DNA from: Myxococcota bacterium
GTDB taxonomy: Bacteria; Myxococcota_A; UBA9160; UBA6930
Assembly: GCA_028285625.1 (NCBI GenBank)
Contig: JANQOX010000025.1
Location: 580,461-644,460, forward strand
Length of the DNA stretch: 64,000 nt
Direction: 5' to 3'
The translations under genes and the position numbers were made by a program. Below, piece after piece: positions 38,398 through 47,416 of the stretch; the first letter of the stretch is position 1, and each line of letters opens with the position of its first letter. Below the pieces are notes generated by a model. That model did not search any database. It was given only the letters and a program-made list of their open reading frames with translations, and was not told the origin of the DNA.

Positions 38398-39617
38398 GAA
38401 CTCTCGGTCTCTCCGTGCGTGTCGCGCAGCTTCGCCACGCGGTCGAGCACGCGGCGGGCCACCTCGCGCTTGGGCAGCAGGGGAAGCTCCTCCACGTCGC
38501 CGGTGGGACTCACCAGCAGGACCGCGTTCTCGTCGGTCTCGAAGCCCGCGTCCTCACGCGAGATGTCGTTGGCCACGAGCAGGTCGCATCCCTTGCGGGC
38601 GAGCTTTCGGCGCGCGGCCGCCACCACGTCGTGGCTCTCGGCGGCGAAGCCCACGACCACGCGCGCCCCCCGGTCGCGGCTGATCTCGGCCAGGATGTCC
38701 GGGTTGGGCACGAGCTCGAGGAGCAGCCCCTCGCCCGGGGCGAGGTCTTCCTTCTTGATCTTTCGCTCGCTCGCCTGCGCGGGGCGGAAGTCGGCCACCG
38801 CCGCACAGCAGATCGCGACACCCACTTCCGCGATCTCGTCGCGAACCGCGGCGTGCATCTCCAGCGCGGTCTGCACCGACACGCGCCGCACGCCGGCCGG
38901 GCAGCGCAGCGCAGTGGGCGCCGAGACCAGCACGACCTCGGCACCGCGCGCCGCGGCCTCGGCGGCGAGGGCGTAGCCCATCTTGCCGGACGAGCGGTTG
39001 GTGATGGCGCGAACCGCATCGATCGGCTCGCGCGTCCCGCCGGCCGTGATCAGCACGCGCTCGCCCGCGAGGCTCTTGGCGCCGAGCAGCCGCTCGGCCT
39101 CATCGGCGATCGTCTCTGGATCGGCCATCCGACCCAGGCCTTCCCAGCCACACGCGAGTTCGCCGGCCTCGGGGCCCACACGCGCGATCCCGCGGGCTTC
39201 GAGCACCGCCAGATTGGCCTGCGTCGCGGCGTGTTCCCACATGTGGACGTTCATGGCCGGCGCGATCAGCACCGGCGCGCGGCTCGCGAGGAGCACGGTC
39301 GTCACCAGGTCGTCCGCCAGGCCCTGGGCCATGCGTGCCATCAGGTCGGCGGTGGCCGGGGCCACGACGATCAGGTCCGCCCAATCTGCCAGCTCGATGT
39401 GGCCGATCTCGCCCTCTTCACCCGGATCGAGCAGCGACTGGCGAACCGGCGCGCCGGAGACGGCGCCGAGGGACAGCGCGCTCACGAAGTTGGCCGCGGC
39501 GGGCGTGAGCATGCAGCGCACCTCGTGCCCGGCGCCGCGAAGCGCGCGCACGAGTTCGGGGAGCTTGTAGGCGGCGATGCCGCCACCGCCCGCAACGAGA
39601 ATGCGCCCGCGCCCCAT
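38394..39617 (-). CDS. coaBC: Phosphopantothenoylcysteine decarboxylase / phosphopantothenate-cysteine ligase
   Basis: 407 residues. CoaC flavoprotein domain: GRILVAGGGGIAAYKLPELVRAL, GHIELADWADLIVVAPATAD (catalytic His), APAMNVHMWEHAATQANL, and ELACGWEGLGRM (active Cys). CoaB domain: ITAGGTREPIDAVRAITNRSSGKMG, AAVADFRPAQASERKIKK (substrate Lys), NPDILAEI. Second and third steps of CoA synthesis from 4'-phosphopantothenate. The ATG lies after tandem GAGAGGACC repeats that can serve as a weak ribosome-binding site. The longer frame upstream is out of family. Confidence 0.96.
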   Translation of the reverse strand: MGRGRILVAGGGGIAAYKLPELVRALRGAGHEVRCMLTPAAANFVSALSLGAVSGAPVRQSLLDPGEEGEIGHIELADWADLIVVAPATADLMARMAQGLADDLVTTVLLASRAPVLIAPAMNVHMWEHAATQANLAVLEARGIARVGPEAGELACGWEGLGRMADPETIADEAERLLGAKSLAGERVLITAGGTREPIDAVRAITNRSSGKMGYALAAEAAARGAEVVLVSAPTALRCPAGVRRVSVQTALEMHAAVRDEIAEVGVAICCAAVADFRPAQASERKIKKEDLAPGEGLLLELVPNPDILAEISRDRGARVVVGFAAESHDVVAAARRKLARKGCDLLVANDISREDAGFETDENAVLLVSPTGDVEELPLLPKREVARRVLDRVAKLRDTHGETESS

Positions 39618-39707
39618 CCGGTCCTCTCGGTCCTCTCGATCCTCGTCATCCCTCGCGGCCCGAGTGTGACCGGTGCCATCCGGCCCTCGGAACTGCCCGG
39701 GACTGCG

Positions 39708-39729
39708 AAAAGCCCTCGAAAAACGAGGG
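39708..39729 (-). terminator. Intrinsic terminator of the rsmD-coaD-phosphohexomutase operon
   Basis: On the minus strand: stem CCCTCG / CGAGGG, loop TTTTT, then C and TTTT. A further hairpin GGGCAG-CAAT-CTGCCC is at 39762-39777. It sits between the mutase stop and coaBC. Confidence 0.7.
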
Positions 39730-39856
39730 ATTGCGCGGAAGGTAGTCAATTCGCGGGCGGTGGGCAGCAATCTGCCCCCAAAGCGCATGGCCACGATCGC
39801 CCGAACCGGCGCGGCCGCGATCGCCCGAGCGGGATGCCGCGGTCGGCAGCCGGGCG

Positions 39857-41281
39857 TCAGGCTTGACGGCGCGCCAGGCGGAGTCCGGCCTCCAGCCTGC
39901 GGACGAGCCGGTCCGGCGAGGGAGCCTCGGCGTAGACCCGAAGCACCGGCTCGGTTCCCGAAGCCCGCAGCATCATGAACCCGTCGGGGAGCGCGAGATG
40001 CAGGCCATCGGGCTCGGTCGCCTCCACGATGCGCGCGCCATCGACCCGAGCCGGGAGCGATGCCGCGACCCGCGCGAGAATGGCGTCGCCCTCGCAGCCC
40101 ACCGACAGGGCCAGCGCGCGTCGGCCGCAGACCCGAAGCCCATGGAGGCGACGCAGTGCCGCGAGTCGCGTGCCCAGCCCGCCCTCGAGGGCCACGAGCT
40201 CTGCGAGCAGCACGCCCGCCAGGATGCCGTCCTTGTCGCGCGACACCGGCGCCCAGGCGAACCCGCCGCTCTCTTCGCCGGCCACGTCGGCGCGACCGGC
40301 GTGAAGCTCCCGCGTCAGGTGTTTGAAGCCGATCGGGTGCCGCGTGACGGCCAGACCCGCATCGCGGGCGACCCGTTCGACCAACGTTCCGGTCGCCACC
40401 GAGATGGCGACGCCCCGATCCGCTCGGCCCGTTCGCGCGAGATGGTCGACCAGCAGGGCCAGAGAATCCGTCTCGGAGAGCACCCGGCCGCTGCCGTCGA
40501 CCGCGGCAAACCGGTCGGCGTCGCCATCCGTCGCCAGGCCGAAGCGCTGGCCCGTCAGGCGACGCACACGCAGCGACAGCTCGCCCAGCCGCTCCGCGGC
40601 GGGATCCGGGGGGCTCCCCCCGAAGCGAGGATCGGGCTCGCCCCGCAGCAGGGTCACCTGAACCCCGAGTGCAGCCAGCGCGCGGTCGGCCGCGCCGGCC
40701 CCCACGCCATGCATGGCGTCCACGACCGCGCGCAGACCCGCACGCCGAACCGGACCCGCCGGCACCTCGCGCCCGAGCGCGGCGAAGTAAGCGCCCCTTG
40801 GATCGATCGCGCGGCCCCCCGGCTCCAGGCGGCGCGGCGGCCCTCGCCGCAGGATCGCGGCGGTGCGGCGCTCGAGGTCCCGGGTGGTGCGCGCCTCGGC
40901 CGCGCCGCCCCCGGGGGCCAGCACCTTCATTCCCTGGTACTCGGGAGGATTGTGGCTCGCGGTAAACAGGATTCCGGCCGCGGCGTCGCGGACCCGCACG
41001 GCGTGACTGGCGATCGGCGTCGGGACCGGGCCCTCCACGCGCAGCACCGCCACCCGGGCCCCAGCCACGACCCGCGCGGCTTCGCGTGCCAGGACCTCGC
41101 CCAGGAAGCGCGTATCGTGCGCCACGAGCACGGGACGTCCGCGCCCGTGCTCGCGCGCGTGATCCGCCACGGCCCGCGCCAGCGCCCGGGCCCCCTCGAA
41201 GCCGAAGTCCTGCCCCAGGACGCCCCGCCAGCCACTGGTGCCAAAGCGCACACGCGGCCGCGTCGTCGCCGACTCTGCCAA
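39857..41281 (-). CDS. Phosphohexose mutase (phosphoglucomutase/phosphomannomutase family)
   Basis: 474 residues. N-terminal RFGTSGWRG, phosphoserine loop GILFTASHNPPEYQGMKV, metal-binding DGDADRF, sugar-binding GEESGGFAW and C-terminal phosphate loop MMLRASGTEPVLRVYAEA. All four domains present. The specific sugar (glucose, mannose or glucosamine) cannot be told; the GEESGG motif fits glucose or mannose. TTG start with GGAG upstream, 19 nt after coaD. Probably supplies sugar phosphate for surface polysaccharides. Confidence 0.9.
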   Translation of the reverse strand: MAESATTRPRVRFGTSGWRGVLGQDFGFEGARALARAVADHAREHGRGRPVLVAHDTRFLGEVLAREAARVVAGARVAVLRVEGPVPTPIASHAVRVRDAAAGILFTASHNPPEYQGMKVLAPGGGAAEARTTRDLERRTAAILRRGPPRRLEPGGRAIDPRGAYFAALGREVPAGPVRRAGLRAVVDAMHGVGAGAADRALAALGVQVTLLRGEPDPRFGGSPPDPAAERLGELSLRVRRLTGQRFGLATDGDADRFAAVDGSGRVLSETDSLALLVDHLARTGRADRGVAISVATGTLVERVARDAGLAVTRHPIGFKHLTRELHAGRADVAGEESGGFAWAPVSRDKDGILAGVLLAELVALEGGLGTRLAALRRLHGLRVCGRRALALSVGCEGDAILARVAASLPARVDGARIVEATEPDGLHLALPDGFMMLRASGTEPVLRVYAEAPSPDRLVRRLEAGLRLARRQA

Positions 41282-41300
41282 CCCGCTCTCCGTCCGCCGC

Positions 41301-41798
41301 TCAGTCGGCCGCGAACTTCGCTTTCAGGTACTTGTCGACGATCGGCGGCACCCACTCCGAGATGTCCACGCCGAAGCTCACCAGCTCCTTCAGACGCGAG
41401 GAGCTCACGTAGAAGTACTCCTGACTCGTCATCAGGAAGAGGGTCTCGACCTCGGGTCGCATGTGGCGGTTCATCAACGTCATCTCGAACTCGTACTCGA
41501 AGTCCGAGGTGGCGCGCAGACCGCGAACGATCGTGGAGGCGCCGATCTCGCGCGCGTACTCCACCGAGAGGCCCTGGAAGGACGTCACGGATACGCCCGG
41601 AAGCTCGCCGAGGACCTCGTTCAGCATGGCGAGCCGTTCTTCCAGCGAGAACGTTCCGGTCTTCTTCACGTTGTGGGCCACGGCGACCACGAGCTCGGGA
41701 AAGACGCGCCGGGCGCGCTGCACGAGGTCGAGGTGTCCGTTGGTGAGCGGATCGAAGCTGGCCGGGAAGAGCGCCAGTCCGGACTTGGGGTCGGTCAT
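41301..41798 (-). CDS. coaD: Phosphopantetheine adenylyltransferase
   Basis: 165 residues, normal length. ALFPASFDPLTNGHLDLVQRA (TxGH), IVRGLRATSDFEYEFEMTLMNRHM and SSSRLKELVSFGVDI. Fourth step of CoA synthesis. ATG overlaps the rsmD stop (ATGA). With coaBC nearby, two of the CoA enzymes are within 4 kb. Confidence 0.96.
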   Translation of the reverse strand: MTDPKSGLALFPASFDPLTNGHLDLVQRARRVFPELVVAVAHNVKKTGTFSLEERLAMLNEVLGELPGVSVTSFQGLSVEYAREIGASTIVRGLRATSDFEYEFEMTLMNRHMRPEVETLFLMTSQEYFYVSSSRLKELVSFGVDISEWVPPIVDKYLKAKFAAD

Positions 41799-42433
41799 GG
41801 GCCGGTCGGGCCTCCTTCGATCGGATCGGGGTCGGGGCCGTCCATCGTGTAGCGCACCACCAGCGACTCCCCGTGCGTTCTCTCGTCGAGGCTCCGTAGC
41901 CCCGCGACTTCCCCGGGAGGATGCCGACGACTGGCCTCCGCCACCACCACCGCTCCCGCAGCGAGGATCCGAGCCTCGGCAATGGCCCCGAGGGCGCGGC
42001 GCGCCTCGTCGGGCCCGTAGGGCGGGTCGAGCAGGACGAGGTCGAAGCGCTCGCCCGTGCGGCCCAGGCGCCGGACCGCCGCCACCGCCTCTGCGCGCTG
42101 GCTGCGGGAGCAGGCCTCCAGATCGAGCGCTTCGAGGTTGGCCCGAATGCAGCGCAGCGAAGCCGTGGCCTGTTCCACGAACACGGCGGACGCGGCGCCC
42201 CGCGACAACGCCTCGATGCCCAGCGCACCGGACCCGGCGTACAGGTCGAGTACGCGCGCGCCGGACAAGTCGCCGAGCCGCGCGAACAACGACTCGCGTA
42301 CGCGGTCGGTGCTGGGGCGTACGGCATCCCCCTTCGGCGTGGTGAGCCGCCGCCCGCTCAGTCTGCCCCCGGTCACGCGCAGCGGCTCGCTCCCCGGACC
42401 GTGCGAGGCCCGTTCGTTGGGCATCGGTTGCAC
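41795..42433 (-). CDS. rsmD: 16S rRNA (guanine(966)-N2)-methyltransferase
   Basis: 212 residues. RVTGGRLSGRRLTTPKGDAVRPSTDRVRESLF (RsmD start), SAM motif LDLYAGSGALGIEALSRGA, VEQATASLRCI, and catalytic LLDPPYGPDEA. Typically longer by ~20 residues at the N-terminus than the family. Co-transcribed with coaD as in many bacteria. Confidence 0.94.
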   Translation of the reverse strand: MQPMPNERASHGPGSEPLRVTGGRLSGRRLTTPKGDAVRPSTDRVRESLFARLGDLSGARVLDLYAGSGALGIEALSRGAASAVFVEQATASLRCIRANLEALDLEACSRSQRAEAVAAVRRLGRTGERFDLVLLDPPYGPDEARRALGAIAEARILAAGAVVVAEASRRHPPGEVAGLRSLDERTHGESLVVRYTMDGPDPDPIEGGPTGP

Positions 42434-42535
42434 ACGAAATGCGTTGCTGCAAGCGCGAACCGTTTCCTAAGATCCGCCGCTCACCGTCGGCCACGCCCGC
42501 GGCGAACCCCCTTTCTGACCAGGAGACAGCGACCC

Positions 42536-42775
42536 ATGTCGAAGCCGGCGATCGACCGCACCAAGAGGAAGCTGCCCGAGCGCCTTGCGCAGGTCCGGGG
42601 TGAGCGGTCCCAGCGGCAGTTCGCGCGCGACATCGGCGTGTTCCAGCAGAACGTGAACCGCTACGAGAACGGCACGACGCCGCACACCGACTTCCTGATC
42701 CAACTCGCCATGAAGGAGCAGGTGTCGCTCGACTGGCTGCTCCTCGGCAAAGGGCGCATGCGCCGCAGCCGCTGA
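42536..42775 (+). CDS. Small XRE-family transcriptional regulator
   Basis: 79 residues. HTH core LPERLAQVRGERSQRQFARDIGVFQQNVNRYENGTTPHTDFLIQLAMKEQVSLDWLLLGKG: the QRQFARDIGVFQQNVNRYENG segment is a Cro/CI-type helix-turn-helix and VSLDWLLLGKG is the usual C-terminal cap. AGGAG lies 9 nt before the ATG. Divergent from rsmD, separated by 102 nt. Target unknown. Confidence 0.85.
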   Translation: MSKPAIDRTKRKLPERLAQVRGERSQRQFARDIGVFQQNVNRYENGTTPHTDFLIQLAMKEQVSLDWLLLGKGRMRRSR

Positions 42776-42996
42776 CCGGCCCGCGCGAACGCCGGCGCCA
42801 GGAACGCCGGGTGTCTCGACCCCGCCCGATGGCAACGTCGAACCGGGGCTGACCCCGGCATCGGACCCACGACCCCCGGTCCGACCCCAACGTCGGACCT
42901 ACAGGCCGACGCCAAAGCCGGACCCAAAGTCGGAAACCGGCTTCCCTCCGCCAACCGACAGCCACCCGCTGAGAGCGCGCAACGATCGCGCAACGG
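42776..42996. other. Non-coding gap with degenerate GTCGGACCCA-type repeats
   Basis: 221 bp. A hairpin CCGGGG-CTGA-CCCCGG (42844-42859) may end the XRE transcript. From 42860 to ~42941 there are about six degenerate units similar to catcggaccca, gtccgacccca, cgtcggaccta, ggccgacgcca, agccggaccca, agtcggaaacc. No gene seen. Confidence 0.6.
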
Positions 42997-43404
42997 GTGA
43001 CCGAGTGGCCCGTGTTCACGGGCAGACCCGGGCCCGCCGCCGCCGAGGCACGCTTCTTGCGACCCAGGTGGCCCATGCTCGTCGTGCTCGTCCTGCTCGC
43101 GCTCGTGGTCTCGGCGGCGGACCACTGGACCACCTACCTGTGCCTGCGCTCGCCCGTCGCCGGCTTCGACGTCGTCGAAGCCAACCCGATCGCCGCCGCA
43201 CTGTTCGATGGCATCGGCCTCGTGGAGGGGCTCGCCATCGACAGCCTGTTCACGATCGGGGCCATGGCGTTCCTGCTCACCACGACCCGGCTCCCGCGCA
43301 GCGCCAAGGTCGCGTTCCTGGGCCTCGTGATCGTCTGGACGGGCGCGGCCGTGGCCAACAACCTGCGCGCCCTCGAGGCGCTCGAGCTCTCGCTCTTCGG
43401 TTGA
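42997..43404 (+). CDS. Small membrane protein of the DUF5658 type
   Basis: 135 residues with three membrane helices: MLVVLVLLALVVSAADHWTTYLCL, VEGLAIDSLFTIGAMAFLLTT and VAFLGLVIVWTGAAVANNLRAL. The AD..TT......G..EANPI pattern in the first segment (AADHWTTYLCLRSPVAGFDVVEANPI) is the hallmark I know from DUF5658-like proteins. GTG start is uncertain; an ATG at 43076 would begin at the first membrane helix. The stop abuts the dacB stop. Function unknown. Confidence 0.75.
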   Translation: MTEWPVFTGRPGPAAAEARFLRPRWPMLVVLVLLALVVSAADHWTTYLCLRSPVAGFDVVEANPIAAALFDGIGLVEGLAIDSLFTIGAMAFLLTTTRLPRSAKVAFLGLVIVWTGAAVANNLRALEALELSLFG

Positions 43405-44880
43405 TCAGCGCGCGAGCTCGGCGGCAAAGCCATCGAGCGCGTCCATCGCAGCGCGGTCCCCGCGCGCGTAACCGTTGACCAGCACCGAGAACACCAGATC
43501 CCGGCCCGCGGCGTCGCGTGCAAAACCCGACAGACCCGTCACGCCGCTCAGCAGCCCCGTCTTGGCCCGCACCCTTCCGGAGGCCGCCGCCGCGCGCTTC
43601 TCCAACGTGCCATCGCGCCCTGCCAGCGGAAGCCCTGCGAGAAGCTCGGGGCCGAACAGGAACGAGCGGTCCGCTCTGCGCAGGGCCGCCACCAGCGTTC
43701 GCGCGCTGGTGCGGTTCTCGCGCGAGAGCCCCGAGCCATCGGCGACCCGCAGCCCCTCGATCGGCAGTCCGAGCTTTTCGAGACCGCGCTCGAGCGCGGC
43801 GGCTCCCGACGCGAAGCTCGCGGGCGGCGGTGCGCCATCGGCCACCGCCAGGGACTTGAGCAACGACTCGGCCATCACGTTGTTGCTGTGTTTCAGCACC
43901 AGCCGCGCAACCTCGGAGAGTGGCCGGCCCTCGAAGGCCAGCAGCGTGGTGCTGCCCCCGGGTGCGGCGCCGGGGAGCACGCCCCCGGCCACGGAGATCC
44001 CGTTGGCCGCGAGCTGCATGCGCAGCAGCTCGCCGGCGTAGTGCGCCGGTCGCGCCAGGCTCCGGTAGTAGGTCTTGGGCTCGACCGACGCGGGGATCGA
44101 CCCCGTCACGACGAAGCGCTCGCGGTCGGCCGAGACCACGCGTCGGATCGTCACGCGCGGCGCCCCGCCCGAGGTGGTGGTCACCTTCGCATCCAGCTCG
44201 AGGTACGGCAGTTCCGGATCCAGGCGCACGCGCGCGGCGCCGCCGGCATGCGCCGGAGTGACGCGCAGCTGCACCGCACCGTAGTTCGCCATCAGCGCAC
44301 CCACCGGGGCGTGATAGGCCCGGGCGCTCACGTCGCCCCAGGTCGGATGCCAACGAACGTCGTCGAACAGGCCGTCGTCCACGTAGACCGGCCCCTCCAC
44401 CCGGGTGAGCCCGGCCAGGCGCAGATCGGCGGCGAGGCGCCACAGGGTCTCGGAAGTGAGTGAAGGGTCACCGCCACCGCGCAGGTACAGCGCCGGGAGG
44501 GCACCCGAAGCATCGGGCAGACGGGAGGCCAGCACCTCGGTGGTGAAGCGGTACGTCGGCCCGAAGCGGGCGAGCGCCGCGGTCGCCGTCAGCACCTTCT
44601 GGTTCGAGGCCGGGACGAGGGGCCGGTCCGCGTGGGACGCAAACACCGGCTCTCCCGAAGCGCGATCGACGACCAGGGCCGTGTGCGAGGCCCCGGCGAG
44701 GCCCGGCGTCGCGAGTGCCCGCGCCAGCCGCCGCCCGAGCGGCGACGGGTCGGCTGCGCGGGCCTCCTGCGCGGGCTCGGCCCAGGCCAGCAACACGACC
44801 AGCGGCGCGGCCCAGAACCCGATCACCGCGCGCCGGCCTCCGCGGGCCCCTCTCCCGGGCGCTCCCCACCTGTTTCGCAT
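43405..44880 (-). CDS. dacB: D-alanyl-D-alanine carboxypeptidase/endopeptidase (PBP4, peptidase S13)
   Basis: 491 residues. Signal peptide (IGFWAAPLVVLLAWAEPAQEARA). Penicillin-binding motifs: SNQK (SxxK, in LVPASNQKVLTATAALARFG), SNN (SxN, in LVLKHSNNVMAESLL) and KTG (RAKTGLLSGVTGLSGFA), with the large S13 insert domain (YVDDGLFDDVRWHPTWG). Periplasmic enzyme that trims cross-linked peptidoglycan. ATG with GGAGG eight bases upstream; a longer frame would start inside Asp/Pro-rich sequence. Divergent from the SpmAB fusion. Confidence 0.95.
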   Translation of the reverse strand: MRNRWGAPGRGARGGRRAVIGFWAAPLVVLLAWAEPAQEARAADPSPLGRRLARALATPGLAGASHTALVVDRASGEPVFASHADRPLVPASNQKVLTATAALARFGPTYRFTTEVLASRLPDASGALPALYLRGGGDPSLTSETLWRLAADLRLAGLTRVEGPVYVDDGLFDDVRWHPTWGDVSARAYHAPVGALMANYGAVQLRVTPAHAGGAARVRLDPELPYLELDAKVTTTSGGAPRVTIRRVVSADRERFVVTGSIPASVEPKTYYRSLARPAHYAGELLRMQLAANGISVAGGVLPGAAPGGSTTLLAFEGRPLSEVARLVLKHSNNVMAESLLKSLAVADGAPPPASFASGAAALERGLEKLGLPIEGLRVADGSGLSRENRTSARTLVAALRRADRSFLFGPELLAGLPLAGRDGTLEKRAAAASGRVRAKTGLLSGVTGLSGFARDAAGRDLVFSVLVNGYARGDRAAMDALDGFAAELAR

Positions 44881-45023
44881 GCGGTCGTCCTCCGCGTCGC
44901 GCGCGTCCGGTGGGGGGTCGACGGGGGCGTCGAGAGAGAACTCGCTTGACGCGATGGAACGTATCCCCGAGGCTGCCCAGCGGCAATCAGCTCGCACGGG
45001 CTCGGACGACGGGGGGTCGTTTC

Positions 45024-46349
45024 GTGCTGAACGGGATCTGGCTCTTCCTGGTCCTCACCTCGGTGCTGGTCGCGGCCTTCACGGGACGCATGGAACCGCT
45101 GTCGCGGGCGGCTCTCGACCAGGCCACGTTCGCAATCCAGTTCACCATCAAGCTCACCGGCGGAATGGTGTTGTTCCTGGGGCTCGTCCACGCGGCATCC
45201 GCCGGCGGCCTGCTCCGCGGCGTGGTGCGGCTGCTGCGCCCGCTGCTGCGCCGGCTGTTTCCGAACGTGCCCGAAGACCATCCCGCCATGAACGCGATCG
45301 TGATGAATTTCGCGGCCAACGTGCTGGGCCTGGGGAACGCGGCCACGCCGTTCGGCATCAAGGCCATGGTCGAGCTCGACAAGCTGAACACCCATCGCGG
45401 CGTGGCCACCAATGCCATGGCGCTCTTCCTCGCGATCAACACGTCGTCGATCGTGCTGCTGCCGCCCACGGGTACGGTGATGGCGCGGCTGGCCACCGGC
45501 AGCGAGGCGCCGTTTGCGATCTGGCTGCCGACGATCTTCGCGACGCTGTGCTCGACGCTGGTGGCGGTGAGCGCATGCCTGCTGCTGGCCCGCCTGCCGT
45601 ACTTCAGGGCGCGCCCCCTGCCCGACCCGCCCGAAGGCGACCCGGCGGTGGACGTCGAGGCGCTCCCCGATGCCGAGCTCCCCGGGCTCGAAGAGCCGGC
45701 GCCGCCGGACCCGAAGCGGCGGCTGTTGGTGTTCGGCTTCACGGCGATCCTGGGCGTCGCCCTCGCGCTGGCCCTGCGCGACGCTGCGGGCGACGAGGGC
45801 GTGGTGCCCTTCCTGCGCGACGAGTTCGCCAGCTACTGGCTGCTGCCGCTGCTGATCGCCGTGCTCGCGCTGATCGCGTTCGCGGGTCGCGTGGGCGTGT
45901 ACGACGCGCTGATCGAAGGCGGCAAAGAGGGCCTGCAGGTGGCCGTCCGCATCGCGCCCTACCTGGTCGCCATCCTCGTGGCCATCGGCATGTTCCGCGC
46001 GTCCGGTGCGCTCGAGCTCCTGGTGGGCGTACTGGACCCGTTCACCTCGGCGGCCGGGGTTCCCGGGGAGGCCCTGCCCATGGCGCTACTGCGGCCGCTT
46101 TCGGGCTCGGGCGCCTTCGGCGTGATGGCCGAGATCCTCGAGGCGAACGGGCCGGACACCTTCATCGGCATGCTCACCAGCACGTTCCAGGGTTCCACCG
46201 AGACCACCTTCTACGTGCTCGCCGTCTACCTGGGTGCGGTGCGGGTGCGCGACTCGCGGCACATCCTCCCCGCGTGCCTGCTGGGCGACGTGGCGGGCTT
46301 CGTAGGCGCGGTGGCGGCCTGCCACTTCTTCTTCGGCGACCTGCTTTGA
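45024..46349 (+). CDS. SpmA-SpmB fused nucleoside-recognition membrane protein
   Basis: 441 residues. N-terminal half resembles SpmA: IWLFLVLTSVLVAAFTGRMEPLSRAALDQATFAIQFTIKLTGGMVLFLGLVH, then MNFAANVLGLGNAATPFGIKAMVEL and MALFLAINTSSIVLLPPTGTVMARL. The C-terminal half resembles SpmB: VAVRIAPYLVAILVAIGMFRASGALEL, GEALPMALLRPLSGSGAFGVM, and STFQGSTETTFYVLAVYLGAV. About ten membrane helices. SpmA and SpmB affect spore maturation in Bacillus, but these fused homologues occur in non-sporing bacteria too; the function is unclear. GTG start with a G-run upstream. Confidence 0.88.
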   Translation: MLNGIWLFLVLTSVLVAAFTGRMEPLSRAALDQATFAIQFTIKLTGGMVLFLGLVHAASAGGLLRGVVRLLRPLLRRLFPNVPEDHPAMNAIVMNFAANVLGLGNAATPFGIKAMVELDKLNTHRGVATNAMALFLAINTSSIVLLPPTGTVMARLATGSEAPFAIWLPTIFATLCSTLVAVSACLLLARLPYFRARPLPDPPEGDPAVDVEALPDAELPGLEEPAPPDPKRRLLVFGFTAILGVALALALRDAAGDEGVVPFLRDEFASYWLLPLLIAVLALIAFAGRVGVYDALIEGGKEGLQVAVRIAPYLVAILVAIGMFRASGALELLVGVLDPFTSAAGVPGEALPMALLRPLSGSGAFGVMAEILEANGPDTFIGMLTSTFQGSTETTFYVLAVYLGAVRVRDSRHILPACLLGDVAGFVGAVAACHFFFGDLL

Positions 46350-47416
46350 GCGGGACCCGCCCGAGCGCGACCGGCGCCGACGACACCGCCGCCATCGCCC
46401 AGGTCGTGCGGTCCTGTACCGGGCGAGAGGTGCGGGGGCTGCATCTGCTGACGGGCGGCCTCGCCCTGCGGCGCTTTCACCGCGTCACCCTCGACGGTCC
46501 GCCGCACACCCTGGTTGCCCGGGTCGAGGCCGAGGAGGACCCGGCGGGCCGACCCGCGGGCGTGCCACCCGAGCCGCCGCTCGAACCGATCCGCGGCTTT
46601 CTCGCCGAGGCCGGCTTGCCCGTGCCGGCCAGCCTCGGTCGCGACGCCGATCTCGGGATCGACCTGCTCGAGGACCTGGGTGACCAGGCCCTCGCCGATG
46701 CACCGCAGGACACGCGCCTGGCGTACACCGCCGAGGCGTGCGCGCTGGTCCCCCGGCTTCAGTCGCTCGCCGATCCCGGCGCCCTTCCCGCCTTCGCGCG
46801 ACGCCTCGATCGGGCCCTCTTCGACTACAAGGCGGCGCTCTTCTCTCGGGTGAGCCTTCCACTGGCACTCGGTCGCGAGCCGACCCGCGCCGAGACCGCG
46901 CGGGTTGCCGAGGCGTTCGGGGTGGTGGCAGACCGCTGTGAACGGGCTCCCATGCGCCTCGCGCACCGCGACTTCCAGAGCCACAACCTTCGGCTGGCGC
47001 CCGGCGAGCGGGGCGGACCGCTGCGGCTGGTGATGATCGACCTGCAGGGGGCGTTCCTCGCCCCGCCGGAGTACGACCTGGTCTGCCTGCTTCGCGACTC
47101 GTACGCCGAGACACCGGAGCCGGTGGCCGAAGAGCTGCTCGACGGGGTGCGTCCGCAGCTGCCGGACGCCCCCGACGCCGAGGTCTTCGCGGAACGCTTC
47201 GACCTGCTCACGCTCACGCGCAAGGGCAAGGACCACGCGCGCTACCTGGACGTGGCGCGCCGACGCGGAGACGCGAGCCACGTCGCCTACGTCTCCGCCG
47301 CCGCCCACGCGCTCCGCGCGGCCAGCACGCGGGTGGCCCACCTCGACGCTTCCTTGCGCGACCTCCGCGATTGGATCCACGCGCTGCCCGAGGAGCCGTC
47401 TTCGTGCGCGCGATGA
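46346..47416 (+). CDS. AmgK-like N-acetylmuramate/N-acetylglucosamine kinase
   Basis: 356 residues. Aminoglycoside-phosphotransferase fold: Brenner loop LAHRDFQSHNLRL (HRDFxxxN) and MIDLQGAFLAPPEYDLVCLLRDSY, which matches the IDFQ.A..GP..YDLVSLLRD motif of Pseudomonas AmgK. Also ERFDLLTLTRKGKDHARYLDVARR near the end. AmgK phosphorylates the anomeric carbon of MurNAc or GlcNAc in peptidoglycan recycling. The next gene is a MurU-like uridylyltransferase, its natural partner. TTG start, overlapping the SpmAB stop (TTGA). Assignment by motif and neighbours; sugar specificity not proven. Confidence 0.85.
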   Translation: MSGTRPSATGADDTAAIAQVVRSCTGREVRGLHLLTGGLALRRFHRVTLDGPPHTLVARVEAEEDPAGRPAGVPPEPPLEPIRGFLAEAGLPVPASLGRDADLGIDLLEDLGDQALADAPQDTRLAYTAEACALVPRLQSLADPGALPAFARRLDRALFDYKAALFSRVSLPLALGREPTRAETARVAEAFGVVADRCERAPMRLAHRDFQSHNLRLAPGERGGPLRLVMIDLQGAFLAPPEYDLVCLLRDSYAETPEPVAEELLDGVRPQLPDAPDAEVFAERFDLLTLTRKGKDHARYLDVARRRGDASHVAYVSAAAHALRAASTRVAHLDASLRDLRDWIHALPEEPSSCAR

